A stretch of 64,000 nucleotides of DNA from positions 41,528-105,527 of the forward strand of contig JADJUV010000011.1 of the NCBI GenBank assembly GCA_016716885.1, written 5' to 3'. The DNA comes from Candidatus Trichofilum aggregatum. GTDB lineage: Bacteria; Chloroflexota; Anaerolineae; Promineifilales; Promineifilaceae. Every line of letters starts with the position of its first letter. Positions within the stretch are counted from its first letter, which is position 1. Below are positions 54,746-63,518 of this stretch, one piece after another. Both the position numbers and the translations under genes were made by a program. The notes below the pieces were generated by a model. It was not told the origin of the DNA and did no database searches. It saw nothing but the letters and a program-made list of their open reading frames with translations.

Positions 54746-56803
54746 ATGAAAATGTTTTGGAAATTTTTACTAGGAACAACGATGTTGAGTCTGGTAGGGT
54801 TACTGATCTTGGCTTTGCCGATGAATAGCCGGGTGGATGGGCGCGGCCGCGCCCCCATCGGCTCATCCCCCAACCAGACCACCACCCAAACCGACGCAGA
54901 ACCGGTCATTACTGGCCCCTACGAATCCGTCCTCAGTCCCGCCGTGTCCGACATTTCCCCTGGAACCCCCGGCGATGTCACCCTGGATACCGAGGTCATT
55001 CCCCGGTTCAACCTCAACGCCAGCACCACCATTTTTAACGATCCCAACTGGCGAGACCCACTCGTCCAAAACCCCCTCAGCAATCCCCAAAGCACCCCGC
55101 CACTCCTTTTCGGGTTTGAGGGGATACCGCGCACGGTGGGCGGGGCCACCCCTCCTGATGTGATTGGGGCCGTCGGTCCCAACCACTACGTCCAAATGGT
55201 CAACGCCACCTGGTTTGCCATCTACGACAAAACCGGCGGTGTCATTCAGGCACCCACCCGCTTGAATACCCTGTGGGCCGGCCAAACGAACGGTTGCCAG
55301 ACCAGTAACGCGGGTGATCCGGTTGTGACCTATGACTGGTACGAAGATCGCTGGATCATGGCCCAATTTGGCTCCGGCAACAGCATTTGTGTGGCTGTCT
55401 CCGCCTCTGGCAATCCGGGCGGAACTTATCATACCTATCGGTTTACTTACAGTGGCTTCCCTGATTACTTCAAAATTGGCGTCTGGCCGGACGCCTATTA
55501 CGTGGGAGCCAATCAGAGCGGCCAAAACGTCCATGCCCTGCAAAAATCAGCCATGTTAACCGGCGCGGCCGCCAACATGATTTCCTTCTCACAAGCCTCC
55601 GTGGGTAATCATAGCTTCCTCCTGCCCAGCACTCTGGAAGGGTATACCCAACCCCCGGCTGGTGCGCCTAATGTTTTTCATCGCTTCATTGATGGCGATA
55701 TTTCGGGTGGCGTAGACCGGATTGAGCTGTTTGAGTTCCACGTAGATTGGACAACCCCAGGCAATTCCACCTGGACCGGCCCCATCCAGTTACCCTCAGC
55801 CCCGTTTGCCAGTCTGTGTAACTTTAGCTTTAGCTGTATCCGCCAACCCGGTACGGCTCAGCGGATCGACTCGATTACCGAATGGCCGATGTGGCGTTTC
55901 CAATATCGCAATTTTGGGGGCCATCAAACGTTGGTTAGCACCCATGCCGTCAACGTCGGCAGTGATCAATCGGGGATTCGTTGGTTTGAACTGCGTAAGG
56001 TGGGAGCCGGTGCCTGGACCATTCACCAGGAGAGTACCTTTGCTCCGGATGGCGAAAGCCGTTGGATGGCCAGTGCGGCCATGGACGGGGATGGGAATCT
56101 GGCGTTGGGTTACTCTGTTTCTAGCACCAGCGTCTTCCCCTCGTTGCGTTACACCATTCGCCTGGCTAGCGATCCGACAAACACCCTTCAGGCAGAAGAA
56201 AATTTGATCGCCGGGGGTGGTTCACAAACGGGAACCAATCGGTGGGGTGATTACAGTGCCTTAACCGTTGATCCGGCTGATGATTGTACCTTCTGGTACA
56301 CCGGGGAATATTACTCCACCACCAGCAGTAACAACTGGCAAACGCGCATTGGTGTCTTCCGCATTCCTGGCTGTGGGGGTGACAATGCGGATATGGCGAT
56401 TGACAAAGCGGCCGCGACCAGCCCTGTAACCGTCGGCGATCCCATCACCTACACCCTCACCATCACCAACAATGGCAGCGTTACGGCTACGAATGTGCTC
56501 GTTACCGACACATTACCCGCCGAAGTGACCTTCGTCTCAGCGACAGCCTCTCAAGGAAGCTGTGGCGAAGTGTCTGGGGTGGTGCAATGTAGCCTGGGGA
56601 CATTGTTTGACCAGGCGAGTGCCACCGTTACCCTGGTGGTAACAGCCAATCAGGCCGGTGATGTGCTCAATACGGCCCAGGTTGCCAGTGACCTGGCTGA
56701 TCCGAACAGTACGAATAACAGTTCGTCGGCAACCGTCACGGTAGAGGAACCGGTCAACACACAGCAGTTTATATTCTTGCCGCTTATCGCCGCCGAACCC
56801 TAG
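54746..56803 (+). CDS. Secreted DUF11-repeat protein
   Basis: The 685-residue protein has an N-terminal membrane/signal helix (LLGTTMLSLVGLLILALP), a large extracellular domain with Asp/Gly/Trp motifs (TPPDVIGAVGPNHYVQMVNA), and a C-terminal DUF11 adhesion-type domain (residues about 550-670: ADMAIDKAAATSPVTVGDPI, TYTLTITNNGSVTATN). It ends QFIFLPLIAAEP; a short FLPL-type tail recurs, as I recall, at the end of Anaerolineae exoproteins. ATG 54746 after GGAGAACCGAGT. Function is probably cell-surface, substrate unknown. Confidence 0.8.
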   Translation: MKMFWKFLLGTTMLSLVGLLILALPMNSRVDGRGRAPIGSSPNQTTTQTDAEPVITGPYESVLSPAVSDISPGTPGDVTLDTEVIPRFNLNASTTIFNDPNWRDPLVQNPLSNPQSTPPLLFGFEGIPRTVGGATPPDVIGAVGPNHYVQMVNATWFAIYDKTGGVIQAPTRLNTLWAGQTNGCQTSNAGDPVVTYDWYEDRWIMAQFGSGNSICVAVSASGNPGGTYHTYRFTYSGFPDYFKIGVWPDAYYVGANQSGQNVHALQKSAMLTGAAANMISFSQASVGNHSFLLPSTLEGYTQPPAGAPNVFHRFIDGDISGGVDRIELFEFHVDWTTPGNSTWTGPIQLPSAPFASLCNFSFSCIRQPGTAQRIDSITEWPMWRFQYRNFGGHQTLVSTHAVNVGSDQSGIRWFELRKVGAGAWTIHQESTFAPDGESRWMASAAMDGDGNLALGYSVSSTSVFPSLRYTIRLASDPTNTLQAEENLIAGGGSQTGTNRWGDYSALTVDPADDCTFWYTGEYYSTTSSNNWQTRIGVFRIPGCGGDNADMAIDKAAATSPVTVGDPITYTLTITNNGSVTATNVLVTDTLPAEVTFVSATASQGSCGEVSGVVQCSLGTLFDQASATVTLVVTANQAGDVLNTAQVASDLADPNSTNNSSSATVTVEEPVNTQQFIFLPLIAAEP

Positions 56804-56867
56804 TACAGTTTTACGAAAGGTGGACCTATGTTTTTATGACAAGTCTCACCCTTCGTTTGTCGCCGGA

Positions 56868-57000
56868 AACCCCCACCCCTAACCCCGCCCCCAGGGGCGG
56901 GGAACTTTTCTGGGCGCGGTTTTTCGGGGCGAAGGCCCCGAAAAACCGCGCCGAAGAGTCCCCCTTCCCCCGGGAAGGGGTCAGGGGATGGGTCTTCCGA
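56868..57000. repeat. Cloverleaf repeat, copy with a different arm 2
   Basis: CCCACCCCTAACCCCGCCCC, GGGGCGGGG and the closing AGGGGATGGG are kept. Arm 2 is now GGCGCGGTTTTTCGGGGC with its full complement around GAAG. Arm 3 is CCCCCTTCCC/GGGAAGGGG. Confidence 0.75.
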
Positions 57001-57680
57001 CTAAACTTGCTAAGTATCGTTCGTGCAAAGTCCGCTGGGCAGTCTGAAGACGCAATCTAAAAACCGCTAAGTTAATTACGAACGCTCACTAAGGACTTGT
57101 GCAAAGCTGAACTAGGAATTTGCCGGTCAATCTGGAGTCGAGGCTTTAGCCGAGGCGTTCCGACTAAAGTCTCCACTCCCCATTTGTTAAGCCTCAACCA
57201 AACGAAACCCCCGGTTCTTGAGCTTCAACACGGCTAGGAGGGTGGCACCCCGGGGGAGGTGGGAACCATCGGCACGGGCGTGCCTCACTCTCCCGTGTTA
57301 TTTGTAAGCCTCCAAAAACCGGGGGTGTTGACTAGCCCGCTCGTTTACGGGCAGGCAGGGCTAAATTGCGATAGGTAGCGTGTGCTGATTTCATGTTATA
57401 CTCATTGCAGGTCCTTACCCCCCACGTTGTCGCGTGGAAAACAAACCAGACCACAAAAACTTATGCTTGACTATAGATACGGAGCAAAGATGCGGCCGCG
57501 AACTTATGGTCTGAATGTACCAGGGAAACAGTCACGCGGGGGGTATTCAGAAATAAAACTTTGTTTATAATACGGACTCGCTAAACCGATGATAGGCAAA
57601 CGGTAAGCATTATCCTGTACAGTAACCTACGTCAAATTTGTGATTTCTGGTTATTGTCTGCTGATACAAGGGGCTGAGAA
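57001..57680. other. Intergenic region with hairpin repeats, no gene seen
   Basis: The only clear structures are CGAGGCTTTAGCCGAGGCG near 57149 and a GAGGAG-family relative at 57230-57300 (GGAGGGTGGCACCCC against GGGCGTGCCTCACTCTCC). A GCGGCCGC lies at 57491. Short open frames look accidental. About 57310-57660 shows nothing else. Confidence 0.55.
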
Positions 57681-58424
57681 GTGATTGTAAAACGTGATCT
57701 GGCTGCTATGTTAGATGAGCAACCCCTCTCCCGTCGTCGGGTTTGGGCCTGGGGCGTCCATTTGTTTACCGCCACAGGGGCCGTATGGGGATTTTTATCC
57801 CTGCTGGCAATCCAACAACATGATTGGGCTGCCGCCTTTGTCTGGATGGGCATCGCCCTGTTCGTGGATGGGTTCGATGGAACCCTCGCCCGTCTTCTGG
57901 GTGTAAAGGGCATGCTTCCCCAATTTGATGGGGCTTTGTTAGACAACATTGTTGATTATCTGACCTATGTCGTTGTACCGGCCTATTTTGTGGTAGAGGC
58001 CAACCTCATGCCCCCTGAGTTCCATGTTTTTGGGGCCATTGTTATTGTGCTCACTTCTGCTTACCAATTCTGCCAATCCGATGCCAAAACAGAAGACCAT
58101 TTTTTCAAGGGCTTCCCTTCCATGTGGAATGCGGTGGTCATTTATCTATTCTTGCTGGGGCTGGAGCCGTGGTTGAACCTGGCGGTTATTGTGGCCTGTG
58201 GCATCCTGGTATTTGTACCAACCAAATATGCTTACCCCACCCGCATGACCCGTTACAAGCGTCTAACCATGACAATGATTGGTTTATGGGGAGCCATGAT
58301 GGTGGCGGTTCTGCTGATGTATCCGGTTTATCCGGCCTGGCTGGTATGGATTTCCTTGTTCATTGTCATCTACTACGTCGGCATCAGCCGCGTAACCTCG
58401 TTACCGCCCAAAGTCCGCAGATAA
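57681..58424 (+). CDS. pcs: Phosphatidylcholine synthase (CDP-alcohol phosphatidyltransferase family)
   Basis: The enzyme probably condenses CDP-diacylglycerol with choline. The 247-residue protein has the CDP-alcohol motif DGFDGTLARLLGVKG with DGALLDNIVD and about eight membrane helices. YQFCQSDAKTEDHFFKGFPS after it is typical of Pcs. GTG 57681, about nine bases after AAGGGG, is taken as start; an ATG at 57708 is the alternative. Confidence 0.85.
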   Translation: MIVKRDLAAMLDEQPLSRRRVWAWGVHLFTATGAVWGFLSLLAIQQHDWAAAFVWMGIALFVDGFDGTLARLLGVKGMLPQFDGALLDNIVDYLTYVVVPAYFVVEANLMPPEFHVFGAIVIVLTSAYQFCQSDAKTEDHFFKGFPSMWNAVVIYLFLLGLEPWLNLAVIVACGILVFVPTKYAYPTRMTRYKRLTMTMIGLWGAMMVAVLLMYPVYPAWLVWISLFIVIYYVGISRVTSLPPKVRR

Positions 58425-58450
58425 GCATCACAAATTGACTTAACACTGAA

Positions 58451-58486
58451 AACAAAACGGAGAGGCTAAACCTCTCCGTTTTTTGT
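58451..58486. terminator. Terminator after pcs
   Basis: AACGGAGAGG and CCTCTCCGTT pair around CTAAA, followed by TTTT. It lies between convergent genes. Confidence 0.9.
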
Positions 58487-58532
58487 TAGTTAGTCCTTTG
58501 TCGTTTGTCTAAGCACCCCATAATGGGGGTAA

Positions 58533-59174
58533 TTACTCGTTTTCATCGCGGCCGCGCCAAAAAGCCCAGGCAAAGAGCGGCATCCCCAACAAGAAAAACA
58601 GCCCCCGTAAATCAACCAGGGCCGGGCGGGCCACACCCAAAACACCTATAATCGGAAATATCAGCATCAGGCCAATGATCGTGCGGTTAAACCAGCCCTC
58701 AGTCGGAAAGATAAGACCAAAGGCATATAAGGTGGCAAAACTAGCCAGCCATTTCAGATTACCCAGGATAGCAATGGGCACGATGGCCGGATCGGTTAGC
58801 GGCACACCACTTTTGGCTAACAAAGCATAGGTAATGAAATGGGCGTTTTCGGTGGCATCAAAGAGAGCGGTCAACAAACCTGCGCCTAAAGCAATGACGG
58901 CCAGCACGCGGCCGCGGCCTTTCGTCAGTTCATATAAGCCAGCAAATACCAACAAATAGCTCAATACAAACAGCGAATCAGCGGCAAAAAAGGCTAACAC
59001 CTGATCAGGGTATTCATTGGTAGCGCGGGCAAACTCCGCCACGGGGCCAGGCCCCGGTTGCAGTTTTACCGCCGGATCAGGCACTGTGACCCCAAACCCC
59101 ATCACCAGTACAGCCACGAAAGCCACGAGAGCCGCTATCGCGGCCGCGCGCAACACAATCCCTCTCTCATTCAT
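58533..59174 (-). CDS. DUF4386-like membrane protein
   Basis: The 213-residue protein, starting at ATG 59174 (MNERGIVLRAAAIAALVAFV), has about six hydrophobic helices and a conserved-looking ATENAHFITYALL. It ends with a charged GRDENE. The family assignment is by general pattern only. Three GCGGCCGC octamers lie inside it. Confidence 0.6.
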   Translation of the reverse strand: MNERGIVLRAAAIAALVAFVAVLVMGFGVTVPDPAVKLQPGPGPVAEFARATNEYPDQVLAFFAADSLFVLSYLLVFAGLYELTKGRGRVLAVIALGAGLLTALFDATENAHFITYALLAKSGVPLTDPAIVPIAILGNLKWLASFATLYAFGLIFPTEGWFNRTIIGLMLIFPIIGVLGVARPALVDLRGLFFLLGMPLFAWAFWRGRDENE

Positions 59175-59284
59175 CACATACCCCTTGATTCTACTGAAAT
59201 AACGCCTGCAAAGGCGCAAAAGACACCAAGCCACCAGAGAAAAATTCGTGTTAATTCGTGGCTTCTTTTAGTGAACTCACCCCA

Positions 59285-59794
59285 TCATTCTTGTTTAGCC
59301 GGAAAAATCATACAGGTCGTTGTGCCATGACTATACAACCTTCCCTGTCCATCAATCAGACGGGCCTGAGCCGTCGCCATTCGTCGTCCCTGGTGAATCA
59401 CCTCACCAATACAACGAACCACACCCGTTGCGGCGGTCATGGGTCGCACATAATTCACATGAATTTCCAGAGTCGTATAAATCATGCCCAACGGCAGCAT
59501 ACTCTGCACCGCACAAGCCATCACCGAATCACATAACGTAGCCGCAATTCCCCCATGAACCGTGCCAATCGGGTTGTAATGGTGTTCACCCGGAACCAGG
59601 CTAAAAACCACCCGACCAGCCTCAACTTCCTCTATCGTCATGCCCACCAATTGGGAAATGGGCGGATTAGCGATGTGCCCGTCACGAATCGCTTGAAGAA
59701 ATTCCAGACCCGACAGATGAGCCGCCTGCCTGGCTCCTAACAAGGGATCATCCCAGGTGACAATTCGTTGACGCCCAATTGCTTCATTCTGCAT
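59285..59794 (-). CDS. PaaI-family hotdog thioesterase
   Basis: The 169-residue protein has the hotdog signature HYNPIGTVHGGIAATLCDSV, with the conserved HGG and an acidic residue in the helix, then YTTLEIHVNYVRPM. It hydrolyses acyl-CoA, specificity unknown. The start follows CAGGAGTTCTTT. Confidence 0.9.
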   Translation of the reverse strand: MQNEAIGRQRIVTWDDPLLGARQAAHLSGLEFLQAIRDGHIANPPISQLVGMTIEEVEAGRVVFSLVPGEHHYNPIGTVHGGIAATLCDSVMACAVQSMLPLGMIYTTLEIHVNYVRPMTAATGVVRCIGEVIHQGRRMATAQARLIDGQGRLYSHGTTTCMIFPAKQE

Positions 59795-59811
59795 AAAGAA
59801 CTCCTGTGGAA

Positions 59812-59952
59812 TGGCATTTCAGCATTTCAGCATTTCAGCTTGTCAGCATTTCAGCTTGTCAGCTTTGTCAGCTGAGCTGACCGGCTGACTGGCTGACTGG
59901 CTGACTGGCTGACTGGCTGACTGGCTGACTGGGCTGACTGGCTGACTGCCAA
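59812..59952. repeat. CAGCATTT and GGCTGACT tandem arrays
   Basis: Four or more TTTCAGCA/TTTCAGCTTGTCAGC units (59817-59872) are followed by eight GGCTGACT units (about 59882-59949). The last two are separated by an extra G, so the array is still slipping. Confidence 0.85.
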
Positions 59953-60117
59953 AGTATAACGCTCGACCAAATAATGTCCCAGGACAAAGGTGGCGAGGTA
60001 GGAAATATGTCCCCCCCCCGCTATCCTATTGTGCAACAAGGGGGGTTGAACAATACTTACCCTAAGGTTTTATAGACCTGATTGACGCTTATCAACCCTC
60101 GGAGTAAGGAGGATGCA

Positions 60118-61758
60118 ATGAAACGTCCACTTAGTTTTATTGCCATGTTTGTTGTGATCTTGGTGGCTTTAAGTTCGCCTATAAGCCAGGCAACAGCTTC
60201 AGCTTTTATTGTGCAGGCAGGTAGTACCGAAATCGCGGCCGCGGTAGTACACGAGTATGGCGGTCAAGTTAACGAACAACTGCCCATTATTAATGGTATC
60301 TCGGCTGAACTAACCGCCGTTCAAGCCCGATCAGTTCAGCAAGACAAACGTATAACATCGATCTTTGCTGATCAGCTTGTTCACACCACCGGCTGGGAAG
60401 CCCCCACCGTTTACTTCCCCCAGGTCATGGGTGTTGATCAGGTTTGGGGACAAGGAATAGACGGGTCAGGCATCACCGTCGCCGTCGTAGATACGGGTAT
60501 CGCCGCTTTCAATTGGAATGTACAACGCATTCGCGCCCGCTATGATGCCTTAAACAACGGCCCAGCCCTTAATGACAAAAACGGCCACGGCACATTTATG
60601 GCCGGGCTTATCGGTAGCAACCGCGAAGATGCCAACGGTTATGTCGGCATTGCCCCTAAAGTCAAATTTGTGGATGTGCGTGTTTTGGGTGCTGATGGTT
60701 CTGGTACCTACACCGATGTCATTGAAGGACTAAACTGGGTTCTGTCCAAACGAAATGTTTATAACATCCGGGTTGTCAACCTCTCGCTCGTCAGCGCTGT
60801 GAACAGTCCTTATTGGGCAGATCCCATTAATCAAGCTGTGGAAGCCTTATGGAATGCGGGCATCGTCGTGATTGTGGCCGCGGGGAATGAGGGCACAGAT
60901 GCTATGAGCATCTCAGTGCCAGGCAACGATCCTTTTGTTATCACCGTGGGCGCATTTACGGATAACTACACGCCCTACGATGATAGCGATGATTTTTTGA
61001 CGCCATTTAGCGGGGCCGGCCCTACAGAAACGGGTTTCGCTAAACCCGATATAATCGCCCCTGGGGCGCATATGATCTCCACAATGCGTCCATTCCAAAC
61101 CTGGGCGCAGGCGCACCCTGAACTCGAGGTTGAACCCCAATATTACCAATCGGCTGGCACATCTGCGGCCGCGGCCGCGACCACCGGCGTGGTAGCCCTT
61201 ATGCTAGACCAGAACCCTGGCCTCACCCCCAATCAAGTAAAATACAACCTGATGGCCTCAGCCCGACCAGCGGCTTACAACGACAACAGCCTGGTATGGA
61301 GCATCTTCCAGCAAGGTGCTGGGCGCGTCTGGGCCCCCGAAGCCGTATTTGGCGGTTATAGCGGTTCAGCGAACGGCAATATGGTTCCAGGGCAACCCTA
61401 CGTAGGGCCAGTGGTTTCACGAGATGGTGAGTTCATCTTTGTCAATGCCGATGGCACAGAGCGGACAGACCTCTCTGGATACTCCTGGACAGGTGGTTAC
61501 AGTTGGACGGGTGGTTACAGTTGGACGGGTGGTTACTCGTGGACAGGCGGGTACTCCTGGACAGGTGGTTACTCCTGGACAGGCTCAACCACCTGGGAAG
61601 AATGGAACGAGAGTGACATCTGGCAAAGTGGTTATAGCTGGACAGGTGGTTACTCCTGGACAGGTGGCTACAGTTGGACAGGTGGCTACTCGTGGACGGG
61701 TGGCTATAGCTGGACAGGTGGCTATTCCTGGACAGGCATTTTAGGGGTAGCCGACTAA
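60118..61758 (+). CDS. S8 (subtilisin-like) protease with GYSWTG repeats
   Basis: The 546-residue secreted serine protease has a signal peptide (residues 1-28, ending QATASA), an inhibitor-like propeptide to about 100, and the catalytic Asp in VAVVDTG (about 125), His in NGHGTFMAG (about 157) and Ser in AGTSAAAAATTG (about 349), where most subtilases have GTSMAAPHVAG. The C-terminus has twelve GYSWTG units in two blocks of six, separated by STTWEEWNESDIWQS. ATG 60118 follows AAGGAGG. It is followed by a terminator. Confidence 0.92.
   Translation: MKRPLSFIAMFVVILVALSSPISQATASAFIVQAGSTEIAAAVVHEYGGQVNEQLPIINGISAELTAVQARSVQQDKRITSIFADQLVHTTGWEAPTVYFPQVMGVDQVWGQGIDGSGITVAVVDTGIAAFNWNVQRIRARYDALNNGPALNDKNGHGTFMAGLIGSNREDANGYVGIAPKVKFVDVRVLGADGSGTYTDVIEGLNWVLSKRNVYNIRVVNLSLVSAVNSPYWADPINQAVEALWNAGIVVIVAAGNEGTDAMSISVPGNDPFVITVGAFTDNYTPYDDSDDFLTPFSGAGPTETGFAKPDIIAPGAHMISTMRPFQTWAQAHPELEVEPQYYQSAGTSAAAAATTGVVALMLDQNPGLTPNQVKYNLMASARPAAYNDNSLVWSIFQQGAGRVWAPEAVFGGYSGSANGNMVPGQPYVGPVVSRDGEFIFVNADGTERTDLSGYSWTGGYSWTGGYSWTGGYSWTGGYSWTGGYSWTGSTTWEEWNESDIWQSGYSWTGGYSWTGGYSWTGGYSWTGGYSWTGGYSWTGILGVAD
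61476..61742 (+). repeat. Hexapeptide-coding repeat array (GYSWTG x12)
   Basis: Eighteen-base units encode GYSWTG. Tyr, Ser and Thr codons vary between units (TAC/TAT, TCC/TCG/AGT/AGC, ACA/ACG) while the peptide is invariant. The array ends three codons before ILGVAD. Confidence 0.95.
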
Positions 61759-61788
61759 AAATTCACGCTTATTACACAGAATAAGATT

Positions 61789-61829
61789 AAAATCCCCATG
61801 ATCTCCTATGGGCATCATGGGGATTTTTC
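61789..61829 (+). terminator. Terminator after the S8 protease gene
   Basis: AAAATCCCCATGAT and ATCATGGGGATTTT pair around an 11-base loop, with a T run. Confidence 0.9.
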
Positions 61830-61913
61830 TTATTATACTATTGTAGGATAAGGTGGGCCTATTGTTCTTCGTGAATGATTGCCTTTCAACCCAAATGGCT
61901 CACTGTAGTTATC

Positions 61914-63368
61914 ATGTCTAAGTGGCGTAATCATTACCTGGCTCTGGTCAGTTTTTTAGGTCTGGCTTTCGTCCTTTATGGAATCATGCAGGTTCCTACT
62001 CTGGACGAACCAGATATTTTCGCTTTATTGCTTCTGTTGGGGGTAGTGGCCCAAGTTGCGGCCACCTCGCTCTTTAGTGGGGAAGTCACTGTTGGGGTTA
62101 GCACGGCCATTAGCATGGCCACGGTACCCTTTTTTGGCCCCTTCGCGGCCGCAATCGTCAACGCTGCCGCGGAACTCACCGTTTCTCTTATCAGCATCTA
62201 CCAACAAAAACCCGGCACACGACGCTCACTTGAGCGCGTCGGCTTTAACGTGGGCATGGGTAGCATTTCGTTAGCGGTCGGCGGTCTCATCTTTGTGCTC
62301 AGCCAACAATTTCTTGGGCCTGATAATTGGGTGGGTCAGACCATTCCCTGGCTCCTGGCCGCTATCGTTATCGATCAGGTTAACCTTTGGCTCCTGATCA
62401 TCATGATCTACTTGCAAAACGGAACGCGGCCGCTAGATATCTGGAAAGATCACCGCTGGGCCATGTCCATCAACATATTGGTCACCAGCATCGGTGGTGG
62501 GCTATTGGCCTTTTCCGTCACTCAGTTTGACTGGTGGGGAGTCGCAATTTTCTTCCTGCCCATCATGTTATCAGCCTACTCCTTTCGCTTATACATCATC
62601 CGCGCCCGTGAGCAAATGGCCCACCTGGAAGAGATGGTGACCCAACGCACCAAAGACCTGGCCGAGGTAAACAAAACCCTGGCTGACTTACACCGAGAAA
62701 AAGATGCTTTTCTGGCTGTCCTTACCCATGACATGCGCACACCCCTGACCAGCATCTTGGGGTTTGCTGATTTATTAGCTGTTCATCATGAACTACCCCA
62801 AAATCGGGTGCAAGAAATCAGTCGCATTGTTCTCCGTAATGGTGAAACACTCCTGGAAATCGTCAATAACATCTTAGAGATTGAAAAACTTCAATCAGGC
62901 GCACCCATATTATTAGAACGGGACACGTTCGATCTCGGTTTACTTGTGCGTGATTCTGTAGAATCCATTAGTGCCCAGGCCTTGGACAAACAGATCGAGG
63001 TGGTTTGCCAGTCACCTTTGAACAGCTACATTAACGGTGATGAACCGAAAATCAAACGGGTCATCCTTAATCTGGTCTCCAATGCTATCAAATACACGCA
63101 GGAGCAAGGCAAGGTTATTGTAAACCTCTCTATGAATGGCCGTTACGCCATTTTAGATGTGGCTGATACCGGTCATGGTATTCCGGAAGATGAATTACCC
63201 TTTATCTTTGAACGGTTCCGCCGGGTTGGCAAACATCGAAAACTAGCTGTTGGCACTGGCTTAGGGTTAGCCATCGTGCAAAGCCTTGTTCAGGCTCACG
63301 ATGGGGAGATCATTGTCCAAAGCGATGAAGGGGTTGGGAGTACGTTTACCGTAAAGTTACCCCTTTAA
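61914..63368 (+). CDS. Membrane sensor histidine kinase
   Basis: The 484-residue kinase has a seven- to eight-helix N-terminal membrane sensor (residues about 8-215), a coiled coil (EEMVTQRTKDLAEVNKTLAD), H box FLAVLTHDMRTPLTSILGFA near residue 288, N box NLVSNAIKYT, D box DVADTGHGIP and GTGLGLAIVQ. ATG 61914 is preferred to an upstream codon. No response regulator follows. The membrane domain type is not recognised. Confidence 0.92.
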   Translation: MSKWRNHYLALVSFLGLAFVLYGIMQVPTLDEPDIFALLLLLGVVAQVAATSLFSGEVTVGVSTAISMATVPFFGPFAAAIVNAAAELTVSLISIYQQKPGTRRSLERVGFNVGMGSISLAVGGLIFVLSQQFLGPDNWVGQTIPWLLAAIVIDQVNLWLLIIMIYLQNGTRPLDIWKDHRWAMSINILVTSIGGGLLAFSVTQFDWWGVAIFFLPIMLSAYSFRLYIIRAREQMAHLEEMVTQRTKDLAEVNKTLADLHREKDAFLAVLTHDMRTPLTSILGFADLLAVHHELPQNRVQEISRIVLRNGETLLEIVNNILEIEKLQSGAPILLERDTFDLGLLVRDSVESISAQALDKQIEVVCQSPLNSYINGDEPKIKRVILNLVSNAIKYTQEQGKVIVNLSMNGRYAILDVADTGHGIPEDELPFIFERFRRVGKHRKLAVGTGLGLAIVQSLVQAHDGEIIVQSDEGVGSTFTVKLPL

Positions 63369-63418
63369 GAGAGCGTGCTTACTCAGGGGTGATTCAGGCC
63401 AGAAATAGTTCTCGCTGT

Positions 63419-63447
63419 TTGACGCTCCTGGGGGGTTATGGTATTAT
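63419..63447 (+). promoter_or_regulatory. Promoter of infC
   Basis: TTGACG at 63419-63424, a 17-base spacer and TATTAT at 63442-63447. Predicted start near 63454. Confidence 0.65.
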
Positions 63448-63454
63448 TCTGCGA

Positions 63455-63482
63455 CGCCCGGCCCCAAGCTGGACGTTTTTTG
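63455..63482 (+). terminator. Candidate attenuator hairpin in the infC leader
   Basis: CGCCCGGC and GCTGGACG pair (one C-A mismatch, one G-T) around CCCAA, followed by six T. It begins at the predicted transcript start and ends about 37 bases before the start codon, so read-through would be required for infC expression. Confidence 0.55.
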
Positions 63483-63518
63483 TTGTCGTTAATTGTCAAT
63501 TAGAACGAGGAAACAAGT

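Larger units (their letters stand above)
54..62434. repeat. Highly iterated palindrome GCGGCCGC (about 94 copies, window-wide)
   Basis: Counting by eye gives about 94 copies of GCGGCCGC in 64 kb, most extended to CGCGGCCGCG. A 52% GC random sequence would hold one or two. They sit mainly inside genes, in all frames: GCG-GCC-GCG (Ala-Ala-Ala) most often, also CGC-GGC-CGC (Arg-Gly-Arg) and CGG-CCG (Arg-Pro). Examples are 8440, 13526, 18226, 38556, 42566 and 54615; overlapping doublets start at 17387 and 61165. None occurs between 25.11 and 30.96 kb. The pattern is analogous to cyanobacterial HIP1 (GCGATCGC); its role is unknown. Confidence 0.9.

Noticed and set aside
56836..57060. 74-codon frame after the DUF11 gene
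   Set aside because: It is translated cloverleaf repeat; there is no start signal or family.
59880..59950. Regular 8-base units resembling a CRISPR array
   Set aside because: The units are contiguous with no spacers; this is a tandem microsatellite-like repeat.
61476..61742. Regular 18-base units resembling a CRISPR array
   Set aside because: They are in-frame coding repeats with synonymous variation and no spacers.
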